Shown here: positions 1 through 13,249 of the stretch, one piece after another
Position numbering within the stretch: the first letter of the stretch is position 1
Layout: each line of letters starts with the position of its first letter
NCBI GenBank assembly: GCA_025642075.2
Contig: JAODUO010000043.1
Location: 553,501 to 617,500, forward strand
Reading direction: 5' to 3'
Length of the DNA: 64,000 bases
Origin: Ridgeia piscesae
Lineage: Eukaryota > Annelida > Polychaeta > Sabellida > Siboglinidae
Notes under the pieces: generated by a model
What the model was told of the DNA's origin: nothing
The model's input: only the letters and a program-made list of their open reading frames with translations
The model's database searches: none
Position numbers and translations under genes: made by a program

Positions 1-424
1 CGGAGTTGTAATATCTGGGGCAGTCCAGACTGTATTACACGAGGGTACACCGGAGTTGTAATATCTGGGGCAGTCCAGACTGTATTACACGAGGGTACAC
101 CGGAGTTGTAATATCTGGGGCAGTCCAGACTGTATTACACGAGGGTACACCGGAGTTGTAATATCTGGGGCAGTCCAGACTGTATTACACGAGGGTACAC
201 CGGAGTTGTAATATCTGGGGCAGTCCAGACTGTATTACACGAGGGTACACCGGAGTTGTAATATCTGGGGCAGTGCAGGCTGTATTACACGAGGGTACAC
301 CGGAGTTGTAATATCTGGGGCAGTCCAGACTGTATTACACGAGGGTACACCGGAGTTGTAATATCTGGGGCAGTCCAGACTGTATTACACGAGGGTACAC
401 CGGAGTTGTAATATCTGGGGCATT
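1..424. repeat. 50-bp tandem satellite, left edge of window
   Basis: A 50-bp unit beginning CGGAGTTGTAATATCTGGGG is repeated about 8.5 times with almost no divergence (one copy, near 270-280, has two changes). The array is cut by the window edge, so its full length is unknown. It lies downstream of the MNS1 3' end and shows no coding potential. Confidence 0.97.
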
Positions 425-1826
425 CAGGTGGCATCAGACTGGCTAATCAGGTTTCTTCAGGGAATTTGTTCCACTTGACAAAGATACTTATTAGTGTCTA
501 CATTGTGTAATTTTATGATTTCTCTCAGTTGATATGGGTATCCTTCCTCAATCTGTTACCTCACGAGGAGTTGTCTGTAAACACGATTCAACTTGTAAAT
601 AAATCACACTACATGACTGTACATTAACTTTATTTCTCATCCGACTGTGCAGCCTGCATCAAACATCTGACACACAGTGCACACAGTTAGCAATGTTTTG
701 ATGTTCTCTTCAAATATACACATAAACATTAGCACGTATCAGTCTGGTACATCATCTATCCTTTTTATCACGGTTTGCTGTCACTGATCACAACATACAG
801 CAGTTAGCTTTCAATAAATAAAAAGGTCACTTCAATTACTTAACATCCTGCAAAACAGCAACATACATTAATATGTAGATACACGTATTTATACATTGTG
901 TATCTGACAAGCTGCTTGGCAGTTACCACTGTTGGTAATACAGCTAAAACACCTGTTTGTTGCGTGTATCGAGTATTTGACTTGTGTAGTCCCTGCTCAA
1001 CAATCCAGTGAAGATGTTTTCAACAGATGTACAAATGAATGTCATAAACTTTAAAATATCACAGACTAAACAATAGCATTGTGATGGAACATTAACTTAA
1101 CTATTATCTCATTCGCCACAATGCATGCATCAGACAATAACATTATTATGTACATGAAGATCTGACACTGGATAAAAACTTCTAAACTTAAAACCTCCAT
1201 GCCTAAAGGAATTACGATACTCTATCCAGACACTTCCAATCAACCTGGAGACAATACTACTTAGTACTACCAAGGGTGGCAGTAGGATGTGTTGACTAAA
1301 CCCAATTATTTCACAATTTCTATTGATATGTTACCCCTCCCACAAACACTACATTGACCTGTAACCATGAACCAGCAACTTATTTCTTTATTCACTGTTT
1401 TATATAAACCTATTGCATAGGTGACCCGCTCGACAATCTATTGTTGGTGTCTAAATTATCGACCTCATTACCATTGACATGTATTAATTATATATATATA
1501 TATATACATTTGTGTTGGAGACAAATATTTCCGTGTTTGCAAGGTACATGTATTCTGATATCTATTATCCTGTGCTTGTGAACTACTTTGACCTAACTGT
1601 CAAAACCTGAAACATCACAGCACTACAGAATGCACCCAACTGATAAAACGAAGACCAACACAGATGCATTCCAATGGCAGACATAAATACCTGGACGACT
1701 TCCCCCAAACTATGGACACGTCTCACATGGCACTGACCAATGACACAACAAGACAATGGACGGACCCTGACTACCTCCACACCACCCTTCACAGCCTTGC
1801 TACCCCTCCCAAACCCTTTCCCCCTT
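425..1826. other. 3' flank of MNS1, no gene seen
   Basis: AT-rich sequence between the 50-bp array and the MNS1 stop codon. It holds a short TA run near 1489-1506 and a possible minus-strand poly(A) signal at 1387-1392. I found no convincing coding exon on either strand. Confidence 0.5.
1387..1392 (-). promoter_or_regulatory. Possible poly(A) signal for MNS1
   Basis: AATAAA on the minus strand about 440 bp downstream of the MNS1 stop. This hexamer is common by chance in AT-rich DNA, and other copies exist further downstream (for example near 629), so the assignment is weak. Confidence 0.25.
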
Positions 1827-2106
1827 CTATCCCTCCCAGCCATCGTCAAAGATATTCTGTGGTCGTGACTGGTACTGTTCTTGGAACTCTGGCCCAAGTT
1901 TCTCCAGGTCTGACTGATCGTGGATGACCCCCTGGTGGAAAAAAGTGCTAATTAGTTGCTAGCTCAATTAATTACTCAACATCAGAATTAGACACATAGT
2001 AAACAATGTTTTTGCTGGTAACACACAGTTGTCTTAGTTTAGAGTCTGAAAACTTGGTATGTTTTATACCTATATCAATTTACGTACAGAAGAAGTATGT
2101 TATGGG

Positions 2107-2170
<64 letters not shown>

Positions 2171-3294
2171 TTACATATATATTTTAGAAAGTATACCCAA
2201 CACAGTAAGTATATTTTTTTCATTAAAAAAATTGCAATTAGAATTTTGATAATATCCATCATTGAAATAATTTACACACTCAAACTTTATATGTTTTATA
2301 TACAAGACAGTAGATATGATATTGGATGACAGAAATCAAAAACGCTATATATCCATGATGCTTTGCAAAGAGTAAGAAACAGCCAACACCCTAAGAGAAG
2401 AAAGGTTCATCTTGTAAGACATCAGCATTATGACTAAAGACAGCAATGTGACTTGACTGCCGGGAGAACAGACCTTGGGCAGGTAGCCAATGAGGTTGGG
2501 GCCGTGTTCACGCAGCATGCGCATACGCTCTTCCTCGATGACCTTCTTGCGGAACGCCTCCAGTGCTGCCTCCTTCTGGCGCTCCTCCAGATCCCTTTCC
2601 TGCAGGTCACATGACAATCAGAATATTATAACATCAATTACCGCCAGATAAACAGGAAGTCAACCGAGTTACGTTTATACGACCATGTTACTGAAGGTGA
2701 CGAGACTATTGCAACATTATAACATTAATCTCTCCAAAATGAAAAGGAAATATGGCGTTACGTTTATACGACCATGTTACTGAAGGTGACGAGACTATTG
2801 CAACATTATAACATTAATCTCTCCAAAATGAAAAGGAAATATGGCGTTACGTTTATACGACCATGTTACTGAAGGTGACGAGACTATTGCAACATTATAA
2901 CATTAATCTCTCCAAAATGAAAAGGAAATATGGCGTTACATTTATACGACCATGTTACTGAAGGTGACGAGACTATTGCAACATTATAACATTAATCTCT
3001 CCAAAATGAAAAGGAAATATGGCGTTACGTTTATACAACCATGTTACTGAAGGTGACGAGACTATTGCAACAGTATAACATTAATCTCTCCAAAATGAAA
3101 AGGAAATATGGCGTTATGTTTATATGGTCATGTTCAAAATCTTATCAGTGATCTGACACAATAAAAAATTATGTGTCCATAAAAAACATCAACTTAAATC
3201 TTACTTAAACACAGATCTTGAAATATAAAAGTATTGTCATTCCGGGGTTCAAATGGGGATGAATTTGTAATTACATTACATCTTTCTATATATA

Positions 3295-3336
<42 letters not shown>

Positions 3337-4579
3337 AATAAAGCAATGTTTCTGTTGACTTATTGCTTTTTGCATCATGGCGCCACCTACCCTTTCCCTG
3401 GCGAACTGTTCGCGTCGTTCTTCAATGAGTGCCTGGACGGAGCGCTTGTGCTCCAACTGTTTCATGCGGCGCTTCTGTGCATTCATCTGTTCTATCCTGT
3501 CATCCTCCGCAAACTTGGCCAGCATCTGAACAGTACGCACAACACGCTCATTTAAACATACAACTCTAGTCAAATGAGACATTAATCATCACTCCCATTT
3601 CGGGATCAGTGTTTATTACCATAAATGTAAAATACACACATTTTGATGATTACAACAATAAGGTGAACCAAACATGTGTTTGTGGCTCTCAAACATGGTT
3701 TATTATATCAATGACTTTAAATAGTTTTCATGGAACCAATCATCATGAGCAGTTCGAGATCTGATAAAGCATAAATAAATAGTTGTTATTTTCATGAAAT
3801 ACTTGTATTTATTAAGAATGTCTCCAGCATGGTAATTAAACATAATAAAAATATCTGTTCTGTTCTGTTCTACTAACAGGGAATGAAAAAGCACAATCAC
3901 ATGCATAATAATAATAGTAACATTTTTATAGCATATGTCGTCAAAAATTCGAGCTCAAACAAAATCATTAGTCATAATTATAAACAGAGACGGACAAGAG
4001 TTGTTATTGGAACTTGGGCTGCCAAAACTTTAGGGTAGGAATGCAATTTCAAACAAACACATCTTCATTTTTTTCCGAAAGGTAGCTATAGTTTCAGATG
4101 ATTTTACAGTGACAGGGTACAACTATAACAGAGCCGTGAAGAGTGGACTGTCCAGTAGACCCACAGTAAGGTCAGCACTGACCTGTCTCTTGAACTCGTC
4201 CTCCTCGGCTCTCTCTGCATCCTCTCGCATCTTCTTGAAGTTGAGTTGTTCCTTCTCCATGCGCTGCAGCTCCAGCATGTCTCGTATCCGCTTCTCTGCT
4301 GCCTCCTGCAGGGACAACACACGGATCAGTGTCACATGGATCAGTGTCACATGGATCAATGTCACGTGGATCAATACAGGATCATCTTCTAATCACATTA
4401 CCTAGTCAGCTTAACAAATTATCTCATAGTTGTGATGTACTTATTTATTTTTATTTTCAGTTAGTTTTTAATTCACACTATGATATTTAGAAATTAACTG
4501 ACCACAGGAGTGGAGAAGAACTACCAACATTATTACTGTGTCAGTGCAATGCAATGTGAATATCTGGGTGGCAATCTTG

Positions 4580-4623
<44 letters not shown>

Positions 4624-5707
4624 AAGTCAACCATAGGTAGGCAAAATGTATTGATATATTGTGAACTATGCAATTACAGAAATACCCATAACAGTACTTT
4701 AATAATAATCAGCTGTGCAAAACGTCCATGTAAACATTCTGCTGGTCAATTCACATAAAACAAATACCACACAACACCAATAGTTTCTGCAAAAAACCAA
4801 ATGACACCGGAATGTGAAATGATCGCTTTTAGAAAGAGACATCTGTAAGTGACCTTGACTGACCTTCTCGCGCCGGCGCTCCTTCTCCTCTTGCTCCTCC
4901 TCGTAGAGCTCCTGGCGCACCTGGTCCATCTCCTCCCGTGCGTGTCTCTCCTTCGCTATCTGGTCCGACAGCTGCAACAACAACATCACACGTCACTAAC
5001 AACTCACCACAAGATACAAGGAATGAAGATAAACTGTTACTGTTTACTTCTTACTCTATCTAACAGTACATAACACATTTAATAATTATTTAAAGGAAAA
5101 CACATTTATATGTTTATTTTTAGTGCACAGAGTTAAAACATCAACAGAAATAAGTTATAAATATAAGTAAAATAACATAAATTTAGACTAAAGTAAGTTA
5201 ATTAAGAAAACTAAATATTCTAAGTATCATTTCACTAAAAATGTAATTAATAATAAATAATTTAAAACCGAAATAAGATATAAACAAATTATAAATTATG
5301 CATTTCACAACATCTGTTTTCATTTTGATGCAATCCAATGCAAGACACCCGCCCGACAAAGTGTCTGACCTGTTTGACGATCTCCGACCTCATCTCCTCT
5401 GCCTCCTTGCGTGCCATCTGGCGGGCGTGTTCGCGCTCAGCCTGGAGCTTGGCGAAGTCGAGGATGCGCTGGTTCTCCTCCTCCAGACGGTGTTTCTCCA
5501 GCTCCTTCCACCCCTCCCGCTGGCGCATGAACTCTTCCACGTACCTCCGCACCAGCTCCTTCTTGTGAGCCTGACGCTCACGCTCCCTGCAGGCGGAAGA
5601 GGGCAGATGAGTGGATGGGAACAGAGGATGATTGAAACTGTCTAATAATGCAACATACCAAGGACCTCGCATGTTTGTCCAGCCAGTTAGTTGCTTGGGG
5701 GGGGAGA

Positions 5708-5796
<89 letters not shown>

Positions 5797-8544
5797 TGTG
5801 TCTGTGTCTGTGTCTGTGTCTGTGTCTGTGTCTGTGTCTGTGTCTGTGTGAGTGTGTTTGTGTATGCTTGCACATGTGTGTGATTGTGTGAATGTGAGTG
5901 ATTGTGTGAATGTGAGTGATTGAGTGATTGAGTGACTATGAGTAAGCAACTTGGGTAGTGGTGATATTAGTATGTTACAATTAACATGGCTTACATAAGA
6001 TAACGTGACTTTATGATAAAGAAGAACATAAACCACCTCTTTAAACAAAAAGCTGTACAAGTGCTACAAAACATCACAACTGACATGAATTCTCCAAAGA
6101 TAACAGGGTAACCTTCTGAGGACATATATCATTTTACCTTGGAATCAAGAAATTATGCATTACTACTATAAATCCAGTAGGAAAACGCTATGTTTTTAAT
6201 GCCCACATTTGATCAGAGATTATTTTTAAGTTACATGTCAAACTTTTAAATATGTGATTAAATCAACAGTGTGCACACGTACCGCTGATCCTCCTCATAG
6301 ACTTTGCGCACAATTTCGTCGACCATGAGTTTCTCTTTGAGCTGTTCCTCGTATTCTTGTTGCTTCTGTATCTCTTGTTCCTGCAGCACAAAGACAGGTG
6401 ATGAGGTGTGTCTAGCAGGGGTGTAACTATATATCTCTAGCAATCTAGTTGACTGTCTTCAAAGCAAGCAGTGGTGCCATTCTTACACTAATAACTACAG
6501 TTCATGACTCATTTTTCTATATATTCATAAGTTCACAATACTATCACGAATCACGATACTTTTACAGTTAATCTTTAGTTTTTCAAGAATAATAACAACC
6601 ACCAGTATGAAGGCAGGCTGCAGATGAAGCATAACAGATATTACACTTCTAAAACAACTTGTCAGTTAAGATTGTTACATGTCAGATTCGGGATATGTTG
6701 ATTCTGCTCCACGTATCAGACAACAGATGTCAGCACCTACCTCAAGTTGTCGTTCCAGTTCTTTCTGGTAGCGCACATTGTCTTCGTAACGTTTGACTTC
6801 CATTTCTCGACGCAGGTTCGATGCACGTTCGCTCTCTGCCTTCATTTGTCTGTACACATCAGCATCGCGTGCCTACAATGTCACAATACACCACTGGTGA
6901 CAATACCACAATACACCACTGGTGACAATACCACAATACACCACTGGTGACAAAACCACAATACACCACTGGTGACAATACCAAAATACACCACTGGTGA
7001 CAAAACCACAATACACCACTGGTGACAATACACCATTGATGACACACCAAATAGTTCCACTCTCGTGTATAGATGAGTCTCAGTCTATCTGTGTATAATT
7101 ATTAATATACTGACCATACTAGACTGCTACAGAACTCCTCTGAGAAGACTTTGCATATATAGATGCAAAATAATTATCTACTCACCATTTCGTCGAATTT
7201 CTTTGCCTCTTTCTCTGCCAACTGTGCAGCCCTCTCTTTGCTGGTGTACGCAGATCGTAGCTTTGCTTCCAACTCTCGTAGCTCATCGCTGCAAACAGTC
7301 AACAGATGTCAGCAAGTTCATGAGTGATTGAAATCCTAGAAAACATTTGAACTAGGGCAGGGTTAGTTGGGTATATAATATGTACATTTATACACTGCTC
7401 TTCATCAGTTTAAACTGCCTAAATGCACTTAGATATTCATGAAAAGAAGTCATACACATAGTAAAATAACTTCAAAAAAAACAATGGAAAATTTAAATGA
7501 GATGTCTAAGAGGCATGTAAATTACAAAGTATCCCTAAAATAAACATATACAGTTTGAATGTACCTTGTCTCTCGTATCTGCTGCCGCATCTTCTCATCT
7601 CTCAACTGGTTCAGTTTCATCTTCTGCATCTCGGCTGCGATGCGTAGTTCCTGTTCCTGCTGTTGTCTCTTCAACTCATTGTCTCTCTCTCGCTGCAACA
7701 ACATGTGACTGTCACGTGACATGGTAACACTGTCTACTTCCTGTAGCAATAATAATACATGACTGCCATGCGACATGGTAAAAGACACTGTTGCTACAAC
7801 AGCAACTCATGACTCTCATGTGACATGGTAGCGAACACTGTCTCCTGCTGCAGCCGACACACGTGGCTGTTATGGGACATGGTGATTCAGTGTGTAGAAG
7901 GTGTTAGTGCATTTATATGGACTCTGAGATAGCTACACTACATAATCATAACACTTCATGGGTGTTTTCTGTTTATTCCTCTTTTACTGTACTGTGAACT
8001 ATAACTCAAATTTAATTTTTAAATATGTTGATACATTATGTATCTATCAATTACATCATTCTCTAAATGAAAACTAATTTTACATTGCGAAACACTAATC
8101 TGTAGAGACGTTGTCTAACACAAGTGAAGGCCTATGTGAATCTTGATGGTTTTTTTTGTGTTAGCTACACGATGCAAACATACAGACAGGTTTATCAAAT
8201 ATGTTTAGTTACAATTATATTCAAAATACAGCGTTTCCTATTACGTGATTTGTTTACCCTAGGATAATGAATATTTCGTGATTCCTTCGATTGTATTGCT
8301 ATTGATGTATCATTGCACTAACCTTCATGATAGACTCCTCCATGTCACGTTCTCGCTTCTCGAGAGCAAGTTGTCGTAGCACGCGCTTGTCGTCCGCGGC
8401 CTCCTCACTCTCCAGGTTAGCATGAAGGATGCTAGCCGCCATCAGTTCCTTCCTGTTCACATCGGCCCTGTCCAGGAAGCGCTGCTCGGCCTTGATGTTG
8501 AGGGCCTGCTGCATCACTATCGACTTGGCTGCCTGAATGAACAT
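1827..8544 (-). CDS. MNS1: MNS1-like ciliary coiled-coil protein (TPH domain)
   Basis: Orthologue of meiosis-specific nuclear structural protein 1, a trichohyalin/plectin-homology coiled-coil protein known as a microtubule inner protein of motile cilia and sperm flagella. Coding exons on the minus strand: 8544-8323, 7692-7565, 7288-7186, 6872-6741, 6380-6283, 5586-5370, 4971-4864, 4305-4183, 3525-3391, 2599-2474, 1931-1827; every junction is GT-AG and phases agree. Family hallmarks: KLMVDEIVRKVYEED in exon 5, DQVRQELYEEEQ in exon 7, MLAKFAEDDRIEQMNAQKRR in exon 9, and HGPNLIGYLPK then GVIHDQSDLEKLGPEF at the C-terminus. The visible product is about 498 residues, close to the roughly 495 of vertebrate MNS1, and almost wholly Glu/Arg/Lys/Gln-rich helix. 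The start is uncertain: the ATG at 8544 has an in-frame TAA seven codons upstream, but the following TTCATTCAG could be a splice acceptor (exon start 8532) fed by an unseen upstream exon. Confidence 0.93.
2108..2164. repeat. (TA)n microsatellite
   Basis: Uninterrupted TA dinucleotides for about 57 bp in the last MNS1 intron (between 2474 and 1931). Confidence 0.95.
2668..3120. repeat. 88-bp tandem repeat in MNS1 intron
   Basis: About five head-to-tail copies of an 88-89-bp unit that begins GTTACGTTTATACGACCATG, in the intron between MNS1 exons 9 and 10. Copies differ at only a few positions, indicating recent expansion. The first copy begins about 70 bp upstream (gene sense) of the exon 10 acceptor at 2599. 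Confidence 0.95.
3296..3332. repeat. (TA)n microsatellite
   Basis: Dinucleotide TA run of about 37 bp, some 58 bp past the MNS1 exon 9 donor. Confidence 0.93.
3985..4112 (+). repeat. Dispersed repeat, copy 1 (MNS1 intron)
   Basis: Shares blocks such as GCAATTTCAAACAAA, a CGAAAGGT segment and GCTATAGTTTCAGA-like sequence, in the same order, with 36880-37010. Two diverged copies in one window indicate an interspersed repeat. I could not assign it to a named family. Confidence 0.55.
4579..4618. repeat. (TA)n microsatellite
   Basis: TA run of about 40 bp in the intron between MNS1 exons 7 and 8. Confidence 0.93.
5702..5870. repeat. (TG)n then (TGTGTC)n compound microsatellite
   Basis: About 80 bp of TG dinucleotides followed by about nine TGTGTC/CTGTGT hexamers and more degenerate TG-rich sequence. 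It lies about 115 bp upstream (gene sense) of the MNS1 exon 6 acceptor at 5586. Confidence 0.96.
6873..7035. repeat. 26-bp tandem repeat abutting MNS1 exon 4 acceptor
   Basis: About six copies of a unit containing ACAATACACCACTGGTGACA. The array begins immediately outside exon 4 (right edge 6872), so on the gene strand the last repeat runs straight into the splice acceptor and the exon's polypyrimidine/branch region is made of repeat. Confidence 0.9.
7693..7905. repeat. Diverged ~52-bp repeats starting at MNS1 exon 2 acceptor
   Basis: Four diverged units, each opening with a CTGCAACA-like block (a GTTGTTGCAG acceptor on the gene strand) and containing a GACATGGT core, start exactly at the exon 2 boundary at 7692. 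Units begin near 7693, 7741, 7791 and 7849. They look like old tandem duplications of the acceptor region. Confidence 0.7.
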
Positions 8545-8696
8545 GATGCCTAACAGTTATTTTATACTCTAGTCATCATACACCATATTAATTTATTATT
8601 TTTAATTTTAACTGAAATAATTACGTATTACTGTACATAGTTATTAATGAATTAATCAATTGATTATATATTTATCTCAGAATTTAATATATAGTT

Positions 8697-8714
8697 ATAT
8701 ATATATATAATATA

Positions 8715-8768
<54 letters not shown>
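8697..8768. repeat. (TA)n microsatellite
   Basis: Roughly 70 bp of TA dinucleotides with one small interruption near 8709-8721, about 150 bp upstream of the first MNS1 exon recognised. Confidence 0.93.
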
Positions 8769-8772
<4 letters not shown>

Positions 8773-11435
8773 ATACACTACATTAAACAACTGATGATAC
8801 CTAATTTACACCAATGTCATTTTGTATTTAAATACTCTATTCAGTTATGTTACCTTATGAACAATAAAGCCTTATTTCAATGTATTAAATGATTCATTTG
8901 TATTATTATTATATTTACTTCTGATTATTTATATCAATTATTGTCAACACTGCTGAAGACAGTTCTTCTTTGGATTTTAGTGTCTAAATAACAGCATTCT
9001 TATTTTAAATTTAAATATAAGCACTTAACATGTAGTGTGACTAAATATTGAGAAAGCCATGTCTCATGTTGCTTGTGTAAGTATGAACAGCTTTAAGTGA
9101 AACTGCTGGTGGTATCAGGCCAGATATTGTAGTAGCAACCACTACGATCAGCAACCACCAGCTACACATGGACACTTTGTCCCAATAGAAATTGACTTGT
9201 GCTACTAAAAACTGGTTAAACATAAAACCCCAATATTTAATATGATCATGATCTGTGATGTATATATACGAATTACATTTCAACTAGCATTCCAAACTAG
9301 CATGACATGTTCAAATTTTCAAATAAAATGGGCCAATAAACAGTATTTTTCTGATTTAAGAATGGTAATTAACAACGCATCTAACTTCTATGTTTTTAAC
9401 TCAACACCGTTGCTCTGCCTACTAACTAAGTGGGTTAAAAGTACTACTTGCATCATCTGGAGACTTGTGGTGAAGTAAAAGCGATAAACAATGATGTGTA
9501 TATGCAAGATCAAATTCCAGGGTAGTGTCTGTTAAAATTCTATTATACCAATGGCAATGCATCAAATGTTTTCTTTTTTTAGTTAATAGTGTATATCATG
9601 ATTCCGTCAACTTGTCCTGTCAATCAAGTGTCAGGAAAATATACTTGTCCGATATTTGTAACTATTTGTCCTAAATAAGTGGACAAACGTAGAGTCCTGC
9701 CAACAAAACATAAAAATATATAAATGTCACAATTATGATGATTATTATTATTACAACAATTACGTTTTCCAAATGATTTAAGACCATATTTTACTTTTCT
9801 ATCTCAGCGTTCATTATAACATTTCCTTCAATTTCTATAAAATTCGAATATGTATATAATCATAAAATTTCACAGCATATTTAACCTCTACTGTTGAATG
9901 TGCCCTGGAAAACTCATTAAATTCTAATGCTTCAGTTTCCTACAAACCATTTTGAAATCTGACACCTCTTAAAGTTCTGATAGAATCAGACAGTGATCTG
10001 TCGTGTTGACATCAAAATGGCACCAGTATCATGCATACAATACGCAGAAAACAGACGGTCATGTCATATTAAAAAAATTCTGATGCCATGTTGCATAAAA
10101 ACATAATTTCTAATCATTCCACACTACACATATCCTCACAGGAATTCAGACAATCTGCATAATATTATTTCTATAGGGTACTCTTCCGTCGCATGCCATG
10201 GGAATGGCAGACTAACCCATTAAATATTATTCAAAATTATTGTTATTATTGTGGTCTTACGTCTAACATTACAGTGGACTGCAATTATTAAAGTAGTTTA
10301 CACCATTTTATGGCATATTTCACTTTCTCATTGTTTTAGCCATATAAAACAAAATGTATCAGCAATTTGACATTTCTACTTATCATGAATGAATGCGAAT
10401 GCATCGTTTATAATTTTCATTGATTTGACTGATGACGTTCGTTGAATCGTTGAAACAAGCTGAGAAACTTATGTATCTGTGCGTAATATACATTATAAAT
10501 CCGATCAATACCATTGTAAAATACAGTTACAAATACTTGCCATTGTCAAGCCGATTTATAAACTATGTAAGGTGGTCGCTATTCTAAAATTTGTTTGCAC
10601 CACTTGATTCCAAAACTACCCGCACAAACATGGCCGCGAGTAACATGTTTGTGTTGTTAGGGTGAATCAATCTTGTTTCGAGGTAGGACAGGATGAAATA
10701 TAAGGAATTAAAATGCAATAATTGCAAATATGCACATTACAAATAAGATATATTGCCCACATAAATGGGTTTTTATATAACATATTTACGAGGAGATTGG
10801 CACGTGAATACATTATTCGTATTATATTAACTATTGATTAACCAATAATCCCTATTTGTAATAGATTTGCCCATTTTCGGGATGAGATGTCGTTGACGCG
10901 AGAAGAGTCGCCCAGTGAACGAAATGTTGGTTTAAAATGTTATTATTATCTCGAAGCTGATGTAAATCTAACATTCTATTTTCCAAAGACGTGGGTTGCG
11001 TATGATTACAGAAACGTTCAGAAAACATAATTTTTTAGATAAACTTTAAAAAATATTATAATAAGAAATAAACATAGGTAAACGAAACACGTTTTTCAAA
11101 TTCTGCGCAGATGCTTCGCTTGGTGCTTGACGACAAAATCGAAATACTAGTAATGATTATTGCGTTTGGTATATTATAAAACCACAAAGTAAGCTATCAA
11201 ATATTTAAACAAAAACACGTTTCCTTGTAGCTTCAATAAATACAAGACATATAACAGGAAACGCAACCTATGTGCATTTCTATCTTCACTATTTTAAATA
11301 CATTAATAGTATTAGTCTATTTTGCGCTTAGTTTTAACATTATCTCTGTCATAGAGCAATGGGATTATACGAACATTATATATCATATTAACAATAAACA
11401 AGTAATACTAATTAAACATATTAAATGCGTAAGTA

Positions 11436-11666
11436 CCCAGATAGCATGCAAACGTTACATTAACGTTTGCATTTGGTTAGAACCGTTTGATTTTGGTTAC
11501 GGTTAAATCTCTAACATTCCCGAAATGTTAGTTTTCCGTTGTTTTTGTTTGGTTAGAAAGTAAACGTAGATCTACGTTAAATAAACGAGCAAAATAACGC
11601 AAAAAAACGTTCACATGTAAACGTTAAACCAACGTTTCTGCTAACGTTGTTTGCATGCTGTCTGGG
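11436..11666. mobile_element. MITE-like element with ~25-30-bp terminal inverted repeats
   Basis: The left end reads CCCAGATAGCATGCAAACGT and the reverse complement of the right end reads CCCAGACAGCATGCAAACAA, with similarity continuing inward through an AACGTT-rich segment. A TA dinucleotide flanks both ends (11434-11435 and 11667-11668), consistent with a TA target-site duplication. At about 231 bp it is non-coding and non-autonomous; the superfamily (Tc1/mariner or another TA-targeting group) is unresolved. Confidence 0.8.
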
Positions 11667-13221
11667 TATTACAACATTGCTATCATAATGTTCCACGATA
11701 TGAAGTATCGTATTAATAATACTAATTATAAAAGTGTCTAATAATACCCCCAATCTAATTACTAATGTGTAAAACATTACCAGGTGTTTTTCTAACTGAC
11801 TGCAATTTTTAAAAACAATTACCGATAATGTTTTCCATCGTTTTAGAGGATAAACGAAGGCGTTTCACTTTCACGCAACCAGTGTAGTATTTTATGGTAT
11901 GAATAGACGCTGTGCGGGTTTTAGACCGCTTTAGTTTTTACTAAATTAAACTACGCCGTTAGTTGTATCCTTTGTGCTATTTGCATATTATAATATTACG
12001 TAGAAATACTATGCGTGTAATACATTAGCAGGAAACATTAAGGTATAGTGTGCAACATTATGTTTATGGCAATCAAATGGTAGAGCCCCTTTTATCGACC
12101 GGGACCATTTTCAGCCAGCGCATGCCCGTTTCTACCGAATGCAACAAGCTTATCTGGGTGTATATTTTGGTAGATTTTATATGAAACCGACGGTCACATC
12201 ACCCTATTAAACATGATTATGTATAAAGGACTATCCAGTAAAAATTCGCACGTAGAGCTTTGTGGATTTACTCTACAGGAAGTGAATGCATTCAACCGGT
12301 AAAGTCTGAACGGTCCATTGATTCTGATTCATTTTGCCTTTTACTTAGAGAATTCAGGCAATATTAGGCTGCTCATGGTCCCAAAACCTCAGTGGGTAAT
12401 AGAGGCCGGTTTCTTGGTCCTTTCTGTCTACTAAAAGCTACTTGCTGGTTTGTAGTTAATATTATTAATTTTTGAGCAGCACTGAACATGCGCACACTAT
12501 CCACGAAGTCGTCATAATTGACGGTAGTGGATTACTGGAAGAAGAAGTGGTGGTGATGATGACGATGCCGCTTACATTTTTTTGTAAAACTGCCAATTTC
12601 ATGTGCATTCTGTGATGTATGTCAGGGATATTGTGAATAGGAAGATGGGACACTAGAATGTTTTTTTCCAGATGAGTACATAAATGCTGTGGGTGATGCA
12701 TAATATGTCTTTCACCCTTTTCTTCCTCTGCTGATATGCTATATTCACTCACCAGGCAGTAACCTGGCTTCAATTATTTAGGGAGTACGTGAACCTGAGA
12801 CTCCAAGTTTCATCTACGGATTCCTTGCATGTCACCTGGTAATTAAGAGACTAGGAGTTTGTAGGATTCCCTAGATTTAGCATTTTATAAATCCATTGTC
12901 ACAGTGGCTGGTGCTAACAGGCTATTATTGTGAGTCACCATTGCCATCTGGCATCATCTTTGAACTGTAACAGGTGATCATGCTCACATCTATTAGTTCA
13001 AAAATACTTGTAAGCCCATAAAGAACAGTGTAGTGAGTGTATTACACTTGCTTTTAGATACAGCATGTGTGCTGCCACATTAGATGAACAGAGGTGTTCA
13101 CTGGTGATTGGTGAACATATCAGCATGAGAAACGTTAAGGAAACATCTGTCTTTCGAAAAGCAACATTCTGCTGTTTCAAAACGTTTGCATGATTATTGA
13201 ATAATTTTTTTGAAAAAGGGC

Positions 13222-13249
13222 GGACTCCCACATTTTTATGTGGGAGTCC
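13222..13249. repeat. Short perfect hairpin
   Basis: GGACTCCCACAT, a TTTT loop, then ATGTGGGAGTCC: a 12-bp perfect inverted repeat in otherwise featureless intergenic DNA. Function unknown; it may be a remnant of a fold-back element. Confidence 0.6.

Noticed and set aside
1..424. CRISPR-like regular repetition at the left edge
   Set aside because: Units are contiguous with no unique spacers, and the window is eukaryotic; it is an ordinary satellite. The same applies to the other arrays.
5289..6060. Open frames containing long Thr-His or Cys-Val repeats
   Set aside because: They are translations of the TG microsatellite fused to MNS1 exon 6 sequence.
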